From Haplosporangium gracile (lineage: Eukaryota; Mortierellomycota; Mortierellomycetes; Mortierellales; Mortierellaceae): a stretch of 64,000 nt of DNA. The notes below the pieces were generated by a model. That model worked only from the letters and a program-made list of their open reading frames with translations, did not search any database and was not told the origin of the DNA. Shown here in pieces: positions 34,541 through 46,377 of this stretch (position 1 is the stretch's first letter; the number at the start of each line of letters is the position of its first letter). The translations under genes were made by a program, and so were the position numbers. The stretch is taken from NCBI GenBank assembly GCA_015499985.1, contig JAAAUF010000048.1, positions 20,954 through 84,953 of the forward strand. The letters run 5' to 3'.

Positions 34541-36535
34541 ATGTCTATTTCAGAGAAACAGACGACCATTCAGATGAATGACGACAAGGACCATCATCAC
34601 TACGACGACCACTCTGACCACCAGGAGCTCGACATCCACGAAGAGCACCATGAAGAAGAGCTCGAGGAGGAGGAGGAGGAGGAGTACACCGGCCGCTTCC
34701 CCTTCTACAACACTCACAGATCCCTTATCAACCACACCATCACCTTCCTCATTATCACCGGCCTTTTCATCCCCGCCGCCATCCTCCACAAGGAGGGCAA
34801 CCTCCTCGTCCTCTCTCTTTTGTATGCTGCTGTTGTCTGGTGGTTGCTTCTCCAGCACCTCCCCGTTGGATCTGTCTCGGGTCCCATTGGTGCTGTCTGG
34901 AACGGCGGTGCCAGTGTCCTCGAGATGTTGCCTCCTTTGGTTGTCAAGATTGTTGGATATGGTATCCCTCCCTTGGCACTGATCTTGACTGCAGCCTTGA
35001 GAGCCGATGATACGCACGGCACCCGTGGTCAGCGTCTCACCTCGTGCTTGGGTCTTGTTGTCCTTTTGGGTATTACTATTGCTTGCTCCAAGGTAACACA
35101 AATGAATTCCTATTTGCTCGTTTTGTTTTGATTTTTTTTTTTTTTTGTTTTGTTTCTGTTTTTTAATTTCCCGGTCCAAAAAGGAAATATCTTGGTTACT
35201 TTTCCAGGGCCAGGGGAAGAACAAGAAGGGACCAAAGAGAAACAATACGATGACGAAAAAGAAGACGAACAAGAAGAACAACAAGAAGAACGCTTTTAAG
35301 CGACAGACAAAGGGGAGAAAAAATAAACATGAAAATAAAAGGGAACGTACTACACACAACTCACTCATACTTCACTTCACTATCATGCACACAACCATCA
35401 GAAACGCTCGGCTATCTCGTGGAAGATCGTCTGGACTGGCATCTTTATGCAGTACATCCTCGGACTCTTGATCATCCGCTGGTCCGTCGGCTACGAGGTT
35501 TTCCAGTTTATCGCCCAGCAGGCAGAGTCCTTCCTTGGCTACGCCAACCAGGGTCGCGAGTTCATCTTTGGCGTCCCCTATGTCAGCGCCTTTGCCACCT
35601 CTGTCCTCCCTGCCATCATCCTCTTCGCCGCCGTCATCCAGTGCCTCTACTACTACAACATTGTTCAGTCTGTCGTCGCCGGCATGGCCAAGGTCGTTAT
35701 CCACATCATCGACATCTCCGGTGTCGAGTGTGTCGCTGCCTGCGCTGCCCCCTTCGTCGGAATGTCCGAGGCCTCGATGTTGGTCGGTCCCTTTGTTTCT
35801 GAAATGACCGAGGCCGAGTTGCACCAGGTCTTGACCTCTGGTTTCGCCACCATTTCCGGATCCGTCTTTTTGGGTCTTTTGACCTTTAACGCCGATGCCA
35901 CTGCCCTCTTGACCTGCTGCATGATGTCCGTCCCTTGCGCCATCGTCATCTCCAAGATTCGCTTCCCAGAGGAGGAGATTCCCCTGACCAAGGGAACCGC
36001 CGTCGCCCCTGCCTACAAGGACCGCGAGTCGAACGCCATCCACGCCATCTCCAACGGAGCCATCTTTGGTATCAAGCTTTGCATTGTCATCGTCGCGGTC
36101 TTGTTGGCCGTCATCTCTCTCCTTGGCCTCGCCAACGGGTTCTTGGGCTGGATCTTCCATTTCTATGGTGTCGAGATCTCGATCGAGAAGATTGCCTCCT
36201 GGATCCTGTACCCCTTGGCCTGGTTGATCGGTATCCCCAGCAATAACTTGACTGATGCTGCTGAGGCCATGGGCATCAAGTTCATCTTGAACGAGTTTGC
36301 TGCTTTCGCCATGTTCACTGGCAAGTCTGCCTCCCTCGAGCCCCGCACTGTGCTTTTGACCACCTACGCCATGGCTTCCTTTGCCAACGTTGGATCTATC
36401 GGTACGCAGATCTCGTTGTTCTTGACCTTGGCTCCCGATCGTGCTGATGCCATTGCTCGCCTTTCCTTTTCTGCCTGCATGTGCGGAGCGGTTTCGACCT
36501 TGATCTCTGCCTGCATTGCTGGTATTGTCTCGTAA
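34541..36535 (+). CDS. Concentrative nucleoside transporter (CNT) 1
   Basis: Two exons (34541-35092, 35402-36535) join in phase to 561 residues; the intron is 309 nt. The protein belongs to the CNT/NupC family, which moves nucleosides into the cell with protons or sodium. Diagnostic parts are GMSEASMLVGPF (Glu at residue 307, the family's substrate-site Glu), LTSGFATISGSVFLGLL, MMSVPCAIVISKIRFPEEE, ILNEFAAFAMF and SFANVGSIGTQISLFLTLAP. Hydrophobic segments run from about residue 66 to the end (SACIAGIVS). The cytosolic N-terminus is unusual: eight His lie within residues 18-37 and a Glu run within 38-48. The closest relative in the window is the gene at 58719-61013, with a different intron position. 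The neighbours are transport and redox genes, but promoters are separate. Confidence 0.93.
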
Positions 36536-38104
36536 AAAGGATGCAAGCGGGAGAGCCCTTCTTTGCTCTATGTAAACTACTTTTTACATACATACGTTTC
36601 TCTACATATTCCCCTCTTCTACTTCCTCCCATCGCGTTAATAAAAATTTAACAATATACCAAAGTCCGAAGTCATGGTGTGTACATGTAGGCTACATGCA
36701 TGTATGTTGCTGTTTGTAGAAATAGTTATGCAGATGGACCTTGGATCACATCAGGTCGTTCATGGACTAATGTTTATTTATGGTTATGGTAGACTAATAC
36801 ATCAGTTCGTAGGCTCACTTCCAACCCTCGTAATATGAAACGGATGGAAGCGAGCCTAATCAGTTCGTGGTCCACAGGGTGTTATTGTCACTCCATGAAG
36901 TGATGAGGCAAGCAATACCCATCGATCAGTGTTCAACTGATCACAATGCACCCTTTGATGTCCCTGGATTAAAAAAAAGGGGTAGTTTGACTTTTCCTGA
37001 CTCGTGCGACGTGAAACACACATCAGTTATTATCAAAGGGGAGAAAAAGCCAAAAAGAAAAAAAAAAAAAAAAAAGGGTAGGGTCGCAGCCACATACTCT
37101 TTTTGTTTCTCATTTTTATAGTACAGCTATAGGCAAGCAAAACAAGCAGCATCAAAATGAAGACAAAGGCGAAGGCCAAGGAGGGCTTGCTTTAAGTACA
37201 AAGCCTAATACTATTATCCTTGTTTCATCCCGTTGGTGTCGGTGCCCCTGACTTTTCCTTTGTTGATACTAACCTAGTACAGTTGAAAATGGTATTATGG
37301 CCATTTTGATAGTGAAAAATGGCCATAAAAACCACTCTCGACTGCACTTTACCTTGATCGATCCCGTTTGTCCAGTAGGAAAAAACTATACGAGAGAGAT
37401 GAAATAAAAATGAGGCAATGAAAAAGCTAATTGTGCGCATGAACAAGGGCTTCATTTAGAATGTAAGACGCGACAGGAAAAGCGAATGGGGATAGGGGGG
37501 CTGACCAGGATGGGCTTTTCGCTTATTGCGACCAATGGCAACAGGTTAACCGACAACTGGTCTAGTCTTTCAGACTTTCTCATAAGTGAAATGAAACTTC
37601 ACGGAGCTTTTATAATTCCTTGCTTGTTTGCATACAAGTTACCATTGTCTTTGATTTCTTCCTTCGTCTTTGTCGACTCTCTTTTTGTTTGTCGCCTTTT
37701 TTCTTCGCCTTCTCCTTACTCTCTTTTTTCGCCTTCTTCTTACTCTCTTTCTTCTCCTTCTTACTCTCTCTCTTTTCTTCTTCTTCGTCTTCATTCTCAC
37801 ACCAGCTCTTCATCTTTTCTCTTTTCTTTGTTATTTCAAGTCTTCTTCCGTCTCACCTCTTCACTTTAATAGTCCGCTTGTCCTTCATCCATCTTGTTGT
37901 TTCAACTGCACTTACAAAATTCGGAATAATTTCCCAAGGGTTTAGCTACTTACTGTCTCCCCTCTTCTCTTGGACTCATCGCGTTATCACCGTCTTCGCT
38001 TCCTTTTGCTACTTACCACTTGCCAGCAATCATCTGCGGACCCATATATTAGTACAAGACAGAAACACGAGACTCTCAAGCACACGTACACGATAACGCA
38101 CTCA
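36536..38104. other. Intergenic region before DOMON/b561 gene
   Basis: No gene supported. An A-run lies at about 37057-37075 and a strongly C/T-rich block at 37640-37870, whose translation is Phe/Leu/Ser repeats only. TATAT near 38045 is close enough to serve the downstream gene. Confidence 0.5.
36639..36644 (+). terminator. Poly(A) signal, CNT carrier 1
   Basis: AATAAA about 104 nt after the stop codon of CNT carrier 1. Confidence 0.45.
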
Positions 38105-40472
38105 ATGTACATTTTTTCTACTCGCACTGCGAGGCTCAAGGCCACCTTCGGCTCTCTGGCCCTCCTGGGTACGTATCCTCTCTCTCACCTTCTCCTCTCC
38201 TCTTTTATTCATAATGGATTTTCGGACTCTCTGGACTGACTAGCCGCAACGACAAACAACCAGCGAAAAACGGTCAGAGCGAGCAAAAAGGAAAAAAAAC
38301 GCAAGCTAGTGTGTGTGCGTGTTGGCACACAATCCCGAGAAATTAGCAATTGCTTGATCCCGTTTGAGCTTTGTTGTTTACTGTTGTTCGCTGGTTCTCG
38401 ATTGTTTGCTTCTGGCCTTGTTTTGGTCAGGGTACGGACCTTTCCTTCTTTCGTCCTCTTCCTCACAGACGCCGCCCTTTTTTTATTTGTTCAAACAAAA
38501 CAAAAGCAAATTTTGAGAGATGACCCCTTACCCCTTTTCTAATTGTAATGTACAGTACATCCACACAACGTCGTCGTAATAAATTGCCCATCTCTCCCTC
38601 CCAACCATCATACAACCACCTATGAACAATAACGTATAGCCCTAGCAGCACTTTCAACGGCCCAGGCCCAACAACTCTGCTCGCCACAACTCTGCATCAC
38701 TGCAACGGTGTTCTCAAAGGAGAGCACCACCATTGAGTTCTCGCTCTCTGCCCAAATTGATTCTGTTGGCTGGGTTGGCATGGGTATTGGTGGACTGGCT
38801 GGCGGCATGGCTGGTAACGATCTCGCCGTAAGTTTTTTCTTTTGCTCCGGCTACAACTACTGTGGCCTTTTATCTTGTTGTGTTGGAGTCAAGGGCAACG
38901 TGAGCGACATGAGATGAGAGAATGACCAAGACTCAAGCTATATCTCTACTTTTACATATCCATGTATCAATTAGATATGCTGGCCAGCAAACGCAGCGGG
39001 AACAGGGGCGATCGTCTCACAAAGATCAGCAACCATGAACGGACCCCCTTCGGCCCTGGTTACTCCACCCGCATTCAAGATCCAAGTACCCAAATCTGGA
39101 TTCATTACCGCCGCCACCCCGAAACGCTTCACTTGCACTTTCTCTCGACCCCTCAACCTCGCCACTTCCCCCATCGCCGCGACTGCAGCATCGGTTAATA
39201 TTGTTTATGCTGTAGGACTGAAGCCTGTCGTTACGAGCGCAGGGGAGGATCCACAGAAGGCGACTATTCAGGAACATACATTTACTGGGTCTGGCTCTTT
39301 GATGATTGTCAAGGAGGAAGGGTCTAGTGCAGGGGATGGGACAGTGACGAAGACGAGCGCTGTTCCTGGTGCGACACATACTCCTGGGCCAGCGACGGGG
39401 ACAGGTGGCAATGGCGGTGGAGGAAGTATGTCGCCGAGCACTGAGGAGTTTTTGAGGACTCAGGAGCAGATCGATACTTTCATCAAAGTCCATGGTGTGT
39501 TTGCCTTTTGCTTTTGATGACTTTGATGCGCACTGGCCAAAATAAGGTGTTTGCATGCTATTACATTCAGGGACACAGGGCCCTTTTTCTCATTCTATCC
39601 CATCTCAAATAGGAGCAGTTGAGCACCAAACTAACATTTTCTCATACCCTTTCTCTCTCCTTTCTTATTGCTTTCTCTTTCTATGTCATTACCAACCTTT
39701 TCACTGGCAATGTTCATCCTCCGAACGGGCAAAAAACTTACCACTTGCAGCGGTGATGATGGCCCTAGCGTTCCTGATCATTTTCCCTTTGGGAGCCTCG
39801 CTGGTCCGGTTCTTCTGCCACCTGCAACACGTCTTCAAATGGCACAGACCTCTCCAATCCACAGGTTTCCTCACTGTCCTCGCAGCCTTTGGTTGTATCC
39901 TTGCCGCACTTGCCAAATCCTCCTCCCTCAACAATGACGCCCCCATCGTCTACTCTACCCACGCGATCGTCGGGTTCGTTCTTGTCGGCGCCTTGGTCCT
40001 CCAGGTGCTTGTTGGGTTCTTTATTTTCACAAAGTATGATCCTACACGAACACGTCAGGCAGCGATCATCCGAATCCCGACGTGGGTACATCGTTGTTGG
40101 GGATACACTGTCCTAATTACTGGAATTGTACAGGTATATTTGGGGATGAAGTTGTATGGACTTTGGCCGACTGGAAAGGAGGTTGTGTGGTATCTGTATT
40201 TTGCGTGGGTTGTTGTGTTGGTGGTTGGTGTGTTTGGAATCGGGTCGTTGTTGAAGCTTTGGAGTGACCGGAAAAAGGGTGGTGTTGTTGAGGGCGGGAG
40301 GCCGTTGAAGGGTAGCGGGGTTAGCGATGACTACCTTGGATATGACGGACATGGTGGGAATGGTGGATATGGAGGAGGAAGGTATAATGGAAACCATGGA
40401 AACCAAGGGTCGTATGAGTTGCAACTCCATGATGTACATGCCCCCCACGACAACGACTACAGTCGCCTCTAG
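38105..40472 (+). CDS. DOMON plus cytochrome b561 membrane redox protein
   Basis: Four exons (38105-38168, 38640-38827, 38975-39494, 39751-40472) join in phase to 497 residues. Exons 1 and 2 give a signal peptide ending near STAQA. Residues about 30-190 form a DOMON haem or sugar-binding domain of the fungal cellobiose-dehydrogenase-like type (GWVGMGIGG, NDLAICWPANAAGTG). A Gly/Thr/Pro linker follows, then a cytochrome b561/ferric-reductase-like membrane part of about five helices starting IKVHAVMMALAFLIIFPLGA, with His in HAVMM, FKWHRPLQ, STHAIVG and WVHRCWGY as candidate haem ligands. The tail is Gly/Asn/Tyr-rich. Such proteins carry electrons across the plasma membrane, often for metal or ascorbate chemistry; the partner here is unknown. 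The joint at H/AVMM restores the usual b561 first-helix motif, which supports exon 4's start. Confidence 0.88.
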
Positions 40473-40660
40473 TCTAGTGCATTTTTCATTTGCTTGACGC
40501 GTCTCCCTTTTCACATAAAAAACTACATGGTTTGTTCTATGATGATATGTGATATGATGTTGATTGTTGGGTACATTGGCTAGGCTATCCGGAAGACGGC
40601 GATGATATGTTATCTTTCTACGATTCAACATTGAGATTTATCTGTCATGTATCTATCCCA

Positions 40661-40867
40661 TCATACATTTCGACAATAAAGGCAAATGCTATCCTGTGTT
40701 AGCCTAGCGATTGGGTTGGCGCCCTCTTGAATCCATCTCTTGAACGCCGAATACATCTTGAGAAGTCTGAGTGAGGGTAAAGGATGGAAGGAAGAAAGGA
40801 AGGGCAAGGCAAGGCATAGCGCCAGATGAGATGATGACAAGAGGATATACTTAATTGATGCCGTCAT
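40661..40867 (-). CDS. Possible spliced microprotein
   Basis: On the minus strand an ATG at 40865-40867 can be read through an apparent intron (donor GTATATCC after ATTAA, acceptor CTCACTCAG) of about 80 nt. The result is a 40-residue basic, amphipathic peptide including MYSAFKRWIQEGANPIARL. A C/T-rich leader precedes the ATG, as in other genes here. The unspliced frame is also open (68 residues), so coding status is uncertain. It converges on the 3' end of the DOMON/b561 gene. No family recognised. Confidence 0.3.
   Translation of the reverse strand: MTASIKYILLSSSHLALCLALPFLSSFHPLPSLRLLKMYSAFKRWIQEGANPIARLTQDSICLYCRNV
40675..40680 (+). terminator. Poly(A) signal, DOMON/b561 gene
   Basis: AATAAA about 203 nt after the stop codon on the gene strand. 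Confidence 0.4.
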
Positions 40868-41464
40868 TTCGTGTGCTTCTCTAGTCTCCTTTTTCTTTTA
40901 TTGCAATCCATTCGTCGGTAACAACAGCGTATACATATCAAAGAAGGGGAGAAAGGAAGGAGCTGTTCGGGATTCGTCACTCAAGATTCATGTGTTTAAC
41001 ATGATACTTATCTATCAATACTCAGTCATATCTCCGTGACTGCCGTCCTATCCGCGTGAATCGTCGGACTTGCTGTCGCCTTCAAAAAAAACTTTGACAA
41101 GAAATCCTTTGTTAGGCAAAAACTGGGGTAAGGGAACAAAGCAAGGCAAACCGTACTACACAACCACCTTCCCCCCCTTCGTACCCCTTCGTACCCCCAT
41201 TGTCCGACCGATCCTGCATTTTTTTGTGGGCTTGAACAGTTCTTCGGACGCAATTGATCCTACAACGGCCAATGGGCACAAGGATGCGCTTTTTTACTAC
41301 CAAATCAAAAAAAAAGGATGCAACATGCATCCATCATCATCATCATCGTCAGCCCGCCCAAACACACCTTTAAGGACTCTTGTTTCTAGAGATGAGATGC
41401 GATAATTGTTCACATTTCCGCGTCTTCATAAATAGACACACAGGCAGACAGCTGTCTCTTCTCT

Positions 41465-41486
41465 CCTTCCTTCCTTCCTTCCTTCC
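41465..41486. repeat. (CTTC)n microsatellite
   Basis: About five tandem CTTC units. Confidence 0.85.
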
Positions 41487-42803
41487 GGAAGAGTGTTGTT
41501 CTCAATCATCGTTCTTCATCGTCCATTGAAGGAACTACTTGGAGAAAAACTCCAAAAGACCGAAGCGATTAAATAAAAAAGGAACCAACAAAACAAATTA
41601 GTTCGGACGAAGGTCCCCCGAGGAGTGAGTGTGTTGCATCTAGAACCTCGGAAATGATCGCGTGTTATGATATTATAATAAGGTGTTTGCGTTCCCTTGT
41701 CGACGCCGTGTATAAACAGAATTCTCCGAGGCGATTAGCATGTGGAAGGTGGTTTCCTCCTGAGTTTTCTCTTGTTTCCTAGTGGTCCCTTACTCTCGCA
41801 CCCCATGTGCCGAATCTTAAAAATTATTCTCTATCGTAAGCGACGGTAGTCTATCCTCGTCTCTACTGTTCCTCCGTCGGTCCTGTTTGAAGGAGAATCA
41901 TACTGACAATCAGACTGACTGACCCTCCCCTCCCTTACTTGGTCCTTTCGCTTTCGTCATTGCCATAGTCCAATACTGCAGTAACCACAATAAAAACCTT
42001 GAGAAGCGAGAAATGAAGAACGGAGAAGGGGAAGAGATCGAACGCAAAAAAAACAGATGAAGAAGAAAGAGAGGATGGTACTATATCGAGTCAAAATGAG
42101 GTACGAACATGAAGAAGAATGCAGACAGAAAAAAGAACACGTCGGGTTAATTGTCAACCGTCTGTTGCATTGAAAAGTCCTTCTTTCTATCCCTTCCTTA
42201 CTTCAATATTCAACTCCTGCTACTAATTTTATTCGAACCTCCTTGTTCTTTGTTCCTTGTCCTGCCTCCAATGGGTATTTTTTGTGCAGTTGGACAAGCG
42301 GCTGGCTGACAATGGAGTTCAACATCTGAAGGAAACTATGTTCTTTTTTTTCGTTTTTTTTATGAATTAATAGCAGATCGAACACAAAAGAGTCCTTTTT
42401 TAGGTGCAGTGTATAACAAAGAAAGTGAAGAGAAGAGAAGAGAGTGAGAGTGCATCTCGGCGGTGTCTACCCACAATCCCTTGGATTTCTTTAGTCCTTT
42501 TATTTATCAATGAAGGGTTTGTTTAGAGTAGGAGTAACTTTATTGCTAGGATCATATCGCATCGTCCTTGGAGTGCGTACAAAGACGATGACTACAGCTT
42601 GTTGACTTTTTGGCTATCATATGCAAACCAGGATGAGTATACCTTATCATTTGAACTGTTCACCCTTTTTTTCCTTCCTTTTGTCACACTCCCTTTTTAT
42701 TGTACTGTACCCAATCCAATTCAAGCCAATCTAATCCCCCTACCTAATCGTATTCCTTTTTCTTTCCTTGGATGCCCGATGGCATGTTTAGCTTGTTGGA
42801 CGA

Positions 42804-42812
42804 TATAAAAAG
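42804..42812 (+). promoter_or_regulatory. Possible TATA element, ammonium transporter
   Basis: TATAAAAAG followed immediately by the C/T-rich leader that runs to the start codon. The start is 528 nt downstream, so the leader would be long or contain an intron. Confidence 0.4.
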
Positions 42813-43339
42813 GCTCGTTATCTTTCCTTGTGTTTCCACTTTTCCCCTCTCTCTTTTATTCTTCTTCTCCTTGTTCTTTTCGTTCTTCACCTCTCCTCTT
42901 CTTTTTGTCTTCACCAGCAAACCTATCTTTTCACGTTGTCTGGTCACTAAACACCACCTTCTTTCACACCCTTTTTTTTGTTCTCCTCCGTCCTGGACGT
43001 TATCTTTTTCGACTTTTTTTCTCTCTCTGCTCTCTTCCTTCTGCTCTCCACATCATCCTTGCACAACACCATCCTCGTCCTTTGTTTTGCACATCCACAA
43101 TAAACAATAGTAATACCCTGCACAGACACACACGCCACCAACCTACCACCAAATATCAACACACAGCCCTCCTCGCCCTTTTCTAAGCAAAGGGTCGATC
43201 TGATCTACCTTTGATCATCACCTCCTAAAACTAAAACTAGAACCGGAACGAGACACGCATCACTTCGTCTGTTTCACCCCCCGCGTCGCAAACGCGTCCT
43301 TCCCTCCCTTTCTTCTTTAACAACAACAACACATAGCAA

Positions 43340-45222
43340 ATGGACCCCGTCACATCGCATACGGACTACAAGCCCGGCGATGTCGCCTGGGTGCTCACCT
43401 CAACAGCTCTCGTCTTCCTAATGTGCCCCGGCCTGGGCCTCTTCTACGCCGGCATGGCCCGTATGAAGCATTCGCTCTCTCTCATGATGCTCTCCGTCCT
43501 CGCCGTCGCCCTCGTCTCCATCCAATGGTACTTTTGGGGATTCTCCCTCACTTTCTCCACCACCGGTGGTCCCTTTATCGGAAATCTGGATCATTTCGTC
43601 GGTCGCGGTATTAGCTGGGAGCCTCACCCCAGTGCCCCCAATGTCCCCATGAGTGCCTTCTTCTTGTTCCAGCTAATGTTTGCGGCCATTACCCCCGCCC
43701 TTGCCTATGGCGCCACTGCCGAGCGCATGCGGATCATGCCCAGTATCCTATTCTTGTTTGTCTGGAGCACCCTTGTCTATGATGTCATCACCTACTGGGT
43801 CTGGGGCCCCAACGGTTGGTTGACTGTCATGGGCGTCATGGATTATGCCGGTGGTACTCCTGTCCACATCAGTTCTGGGTCTGCTGCCGTCGCCTATGCA
43901 ATGGTCTTGGGCAAGCGCAAGGACTACAACCACCCTTCGACTGTGCCTCACAACGTCGCCTTCGTCTTTATCGGAACGGCTCTCCTTTGGTTTGGATGGT
44001 TCGGTTTCAACGGAGGCTCTGCGCTTGCTGCCAATGCGCGTGGAATTCAGACAATCATCAACTCTCACCTGTCTGCCTGTGTTGGAGGGCTCGTCTGGGT
44101 CATGTTGGACTACCGCCATAACAAGAAGTTGACGCTGATTGGATTCTGCACGGGTGCTGTTGCTGGTCTGGCGACGATTACGCCTGGATCAGGATTTGTG
44201 TCGAGCTCGAGCTCGCTTGTCTTTGGCCTTGTCGGTGCTGGCGTCTGCAACCTCTGCGTTAGCTGGAAGTCCAAATACCATTTCGATGATGCCCTCGATG
44301 TCTTTGCCGTCCACTATGTCGGTGGCTTGATGTAAGTCTTTCTCTCTCCCCTTTCACTCGCTCTTTTGAGAACTAGTAAACAATGCAAAAAAGATTTCGA
44401 CTACCGCCATAAGCCCTGCCGCCTATTTTGTTATTTATATTTTTATTTATTTTCTTCACTTTCTTGCCTTTTTCCGTTGACGACTAACAAACCTTCCTTC
44501 TCGCTTCTGCTTGTTTCATTTGTACTATTAGTGGGTTGATCTTAACAGGAATCTTTGCTCAGCAATCCATCATCGGTCTCTCTTACCCCGCCGGAGCGAC
44601 AGATGTCCCCCTAGGAGGATGGCTCGACGGAAACTACCGCCAGGTCCTTGTCCAGCTGGCCGCCATCGGATCCGTCACCGCCTGGTCCTTTGTCGTAACC
44701 TACGGCATCCTGGTCATCATGGACAAGATCCCCGGCTTGCGTCTGCGTCTCAAGGACGATGAGGAGGATCTGGGAACAGATATGGCCCAGATGGGCGAGA
44801 CGGCCTATGGGTTCATGCCCCTGATGATGCGCAACCCCGATGAGGAGTCTGGACTCGGATCCATGAACAGCAAAGGCGCCAACGAGAACAGCAGTACCTT
44901 GCGGATGAACAATCTCCAAGCTGCTGATCAGCTTGCCGTCAATGGAGGAGCAGGGACACCTGCGAGCAGCGGAGCAAGTACGTTGGGAAAGGGAGGTCAT
45001 ACTGAGATGAGCCGAGCTGGAGGATCGACGACGACGTTGAATTTGGATCTGCATGTGCCCCAGTCGGACGAGGACGAGGACCACCCTAGACGGTTACCCC
45101 AGATGACTGAGAGTCCCACCAACCGCCAGAACAACCGGCTCTCACGTGTGCCCGCTCGTCATGATAAGAACGGGTACGCTGAAGACGACACCGAGAGCGA
45201 TGGCAGCAGCGAGGGTCGTTAA
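43340..45222 (+). CDS. Ammonium transporter, Mep2-like (AMT/MEP family)
   Basis: Two exons (43340-44331, 44532-45222) join in phase to 560 residues; the intron is 200 nt. The protein is a plasma-membrane ammonium channel or transporter with about 11 helices. Family marks are CPGLGLFYAGMARMKHSL, FAAITPALAYGATAERMR, VWGPNGWL and WFGWFGFNGGSALAAN. Both pore histidines are present: His176 in GGTPVHISSG and His325 in LDVFAVHYVGG. The twin-His pair is the Mep2/AmtB type, whereas yeast Mep1 and Mep3 have Glu at the first site. The cytosolic C-terminus starts with the conserved coupling motif (DDEEDLGTDMAQMGETAYGF) and continues for more than 120 residues as a Ser/Asn/Gly/Asp-rich tail that may be phosphorylated. 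Mep2 proteins act as ammonium sensors in some fungi, so a sensing role is possible but not shown. Confidence 0.95.
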
Positions 45223-45405
45223 TTAATCTGACGTGTATCTTTTTTCTTTTCTTTCTCGCTACTGTTATTGCTGATTTTTCTTTCCTTTATCTCTTTGTAT
45301 ATCTCCTGCCCCTTCTCACTTTCCCTCTACGTTGCTTACCACTTCACTTGTACTTTTATCCCGCTTTGTTATTACAAAACCACTACAAAATGTGCTCCAA
45401 ACTAG

Positions 45406-45411
45406 AATAAA
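45406..45411 (+). terminator. Poly(A) signal, ammonium transporter
   Basis: AATAAA about 184 nt after the stop codon. Confidence 0.45.
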
Positions 45412-46337
45412 AAACGCACTTTTTCTCTCTTTACAAAACTGTGCCTCTTCTCTCTTCATCTCTTTTGTACCTTTGTACCTTTTGTAATACCTATGCACCT
45501 ACACACTATCACCCCCTCTTCTCTGTCGCTCAATCAGGGTCCTTCCCGCACATAAGAGGTCAATAATGAGGCCATTGTCGTTGACAGTCCATACCGTCTG
45601 TTTGGGTGAACCAATCAGTCATCGTAAGGAGAAATAAAAAAGAGGGGACATGTCATTTGCTTTTTTTTCATATTTCTGAGTTAGCGTTTTTCTTTTTTTG
45701 ACGCCTGTTATCCCTGCCCTTCTTTCCCGTCTTGTGAGAGAATAAGGTGCAAAATAGCCATAGTCGATGGACCGTTAAGAAAGGGGCAGATGCAAGATGA
45801 GGGCTGCAACTGGAGCTTAGATATCCGTTTGGCCTCTTGATGAAAAGAGTTTATTTTATTTTCCGAAAGGATAACAAGAACCTTCACTTAAAAAGCCGTT
45901 ACTGGTTGCTGCATGCTTGAGGGCGCTAGAGCTGGTGCAGGTGCAGGACGTGCGGAGGAGGAAAAAGTATGAAAAGGCAGCCAAATGAGAAAACAGAAAA
46001 CCAAACGAGAACAAAGCAAACAAGCAACAAGAGAGCGCGAGGAGAGGGGGAGGAGCAAGAAACTAGAGGAATGACAACATGAAAAGAAAAGAAAAAAAAA
46101 ACTCTCCTTGCTTGCTCCACACCACCCTTGTACAGGTCCAGAGTATAAACTTTGATCTTATCATTTGTTTTGTCGGCGTGTGTGATTTGAATGGATGGCG
46201 TGACAGGGGTAGGATCGGGCGTAAAGCGGGAGAGAGAGAGGAGGGAGAGTATCTTGAACACTGTCTATCTCGTTTGCTTGGATCAGTTGGTTGTTCTGTT
46301 TATTGAGTCAGGTCAGGTCCAACATATGACAGTGAAC

Positions 46338-46375
<38 letters not shown>

Positions 46376-46377
46376 GC
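46338..46377. repeat. (AG)n microsatellite
   Basis: Near-pure AG run with one AGCG interruption. Confidence 0.9.

Larger units (their letters stand above)
40868..43339. other. Intergenic region and long AMT leader
   Basis: No gene supported. (CTTC)n runs from 41465 to 41486. Between 42815 and 43330 the plus strand is strongly C/T-rich and is the presumed leader of the ammonium transporter. Confidence 0.5.

Noticed and set aside
34550..35368. 272-codon minus-strand frame over CNT carrier 1
   Set aside because: It is antisense to a clear CNT exon and extends through its intron; the open frame reflects the codon bias of the real gene.
35093..35401. Lys-rich open frame through the CNT1 intron
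   Set aside because: The GT-AG junction restores the CNT protein in phase, and the Lys/Asn-rich translation is that of A-rich intron DNA.
35372..36160. 262-codon minus-strand frame over CNT exon 2, and similar antisense frames over CNT2, Pol5, the PH gene and the Net1-like gene
   Set aside because: Shadow frames of strongly C/G-ending codons in real genes on the other strand; Asp/Gly/Val-rich, no domains.
37620..38096. 158-codon hydrophobic plus-strand frame
   Set aside because: It is a translated (CTT)n/(TTCTC)n tract; the apparent membrane protein is Phe/Leu/Ser repeats. It sits upstream of the DOMON gene and has no family features.
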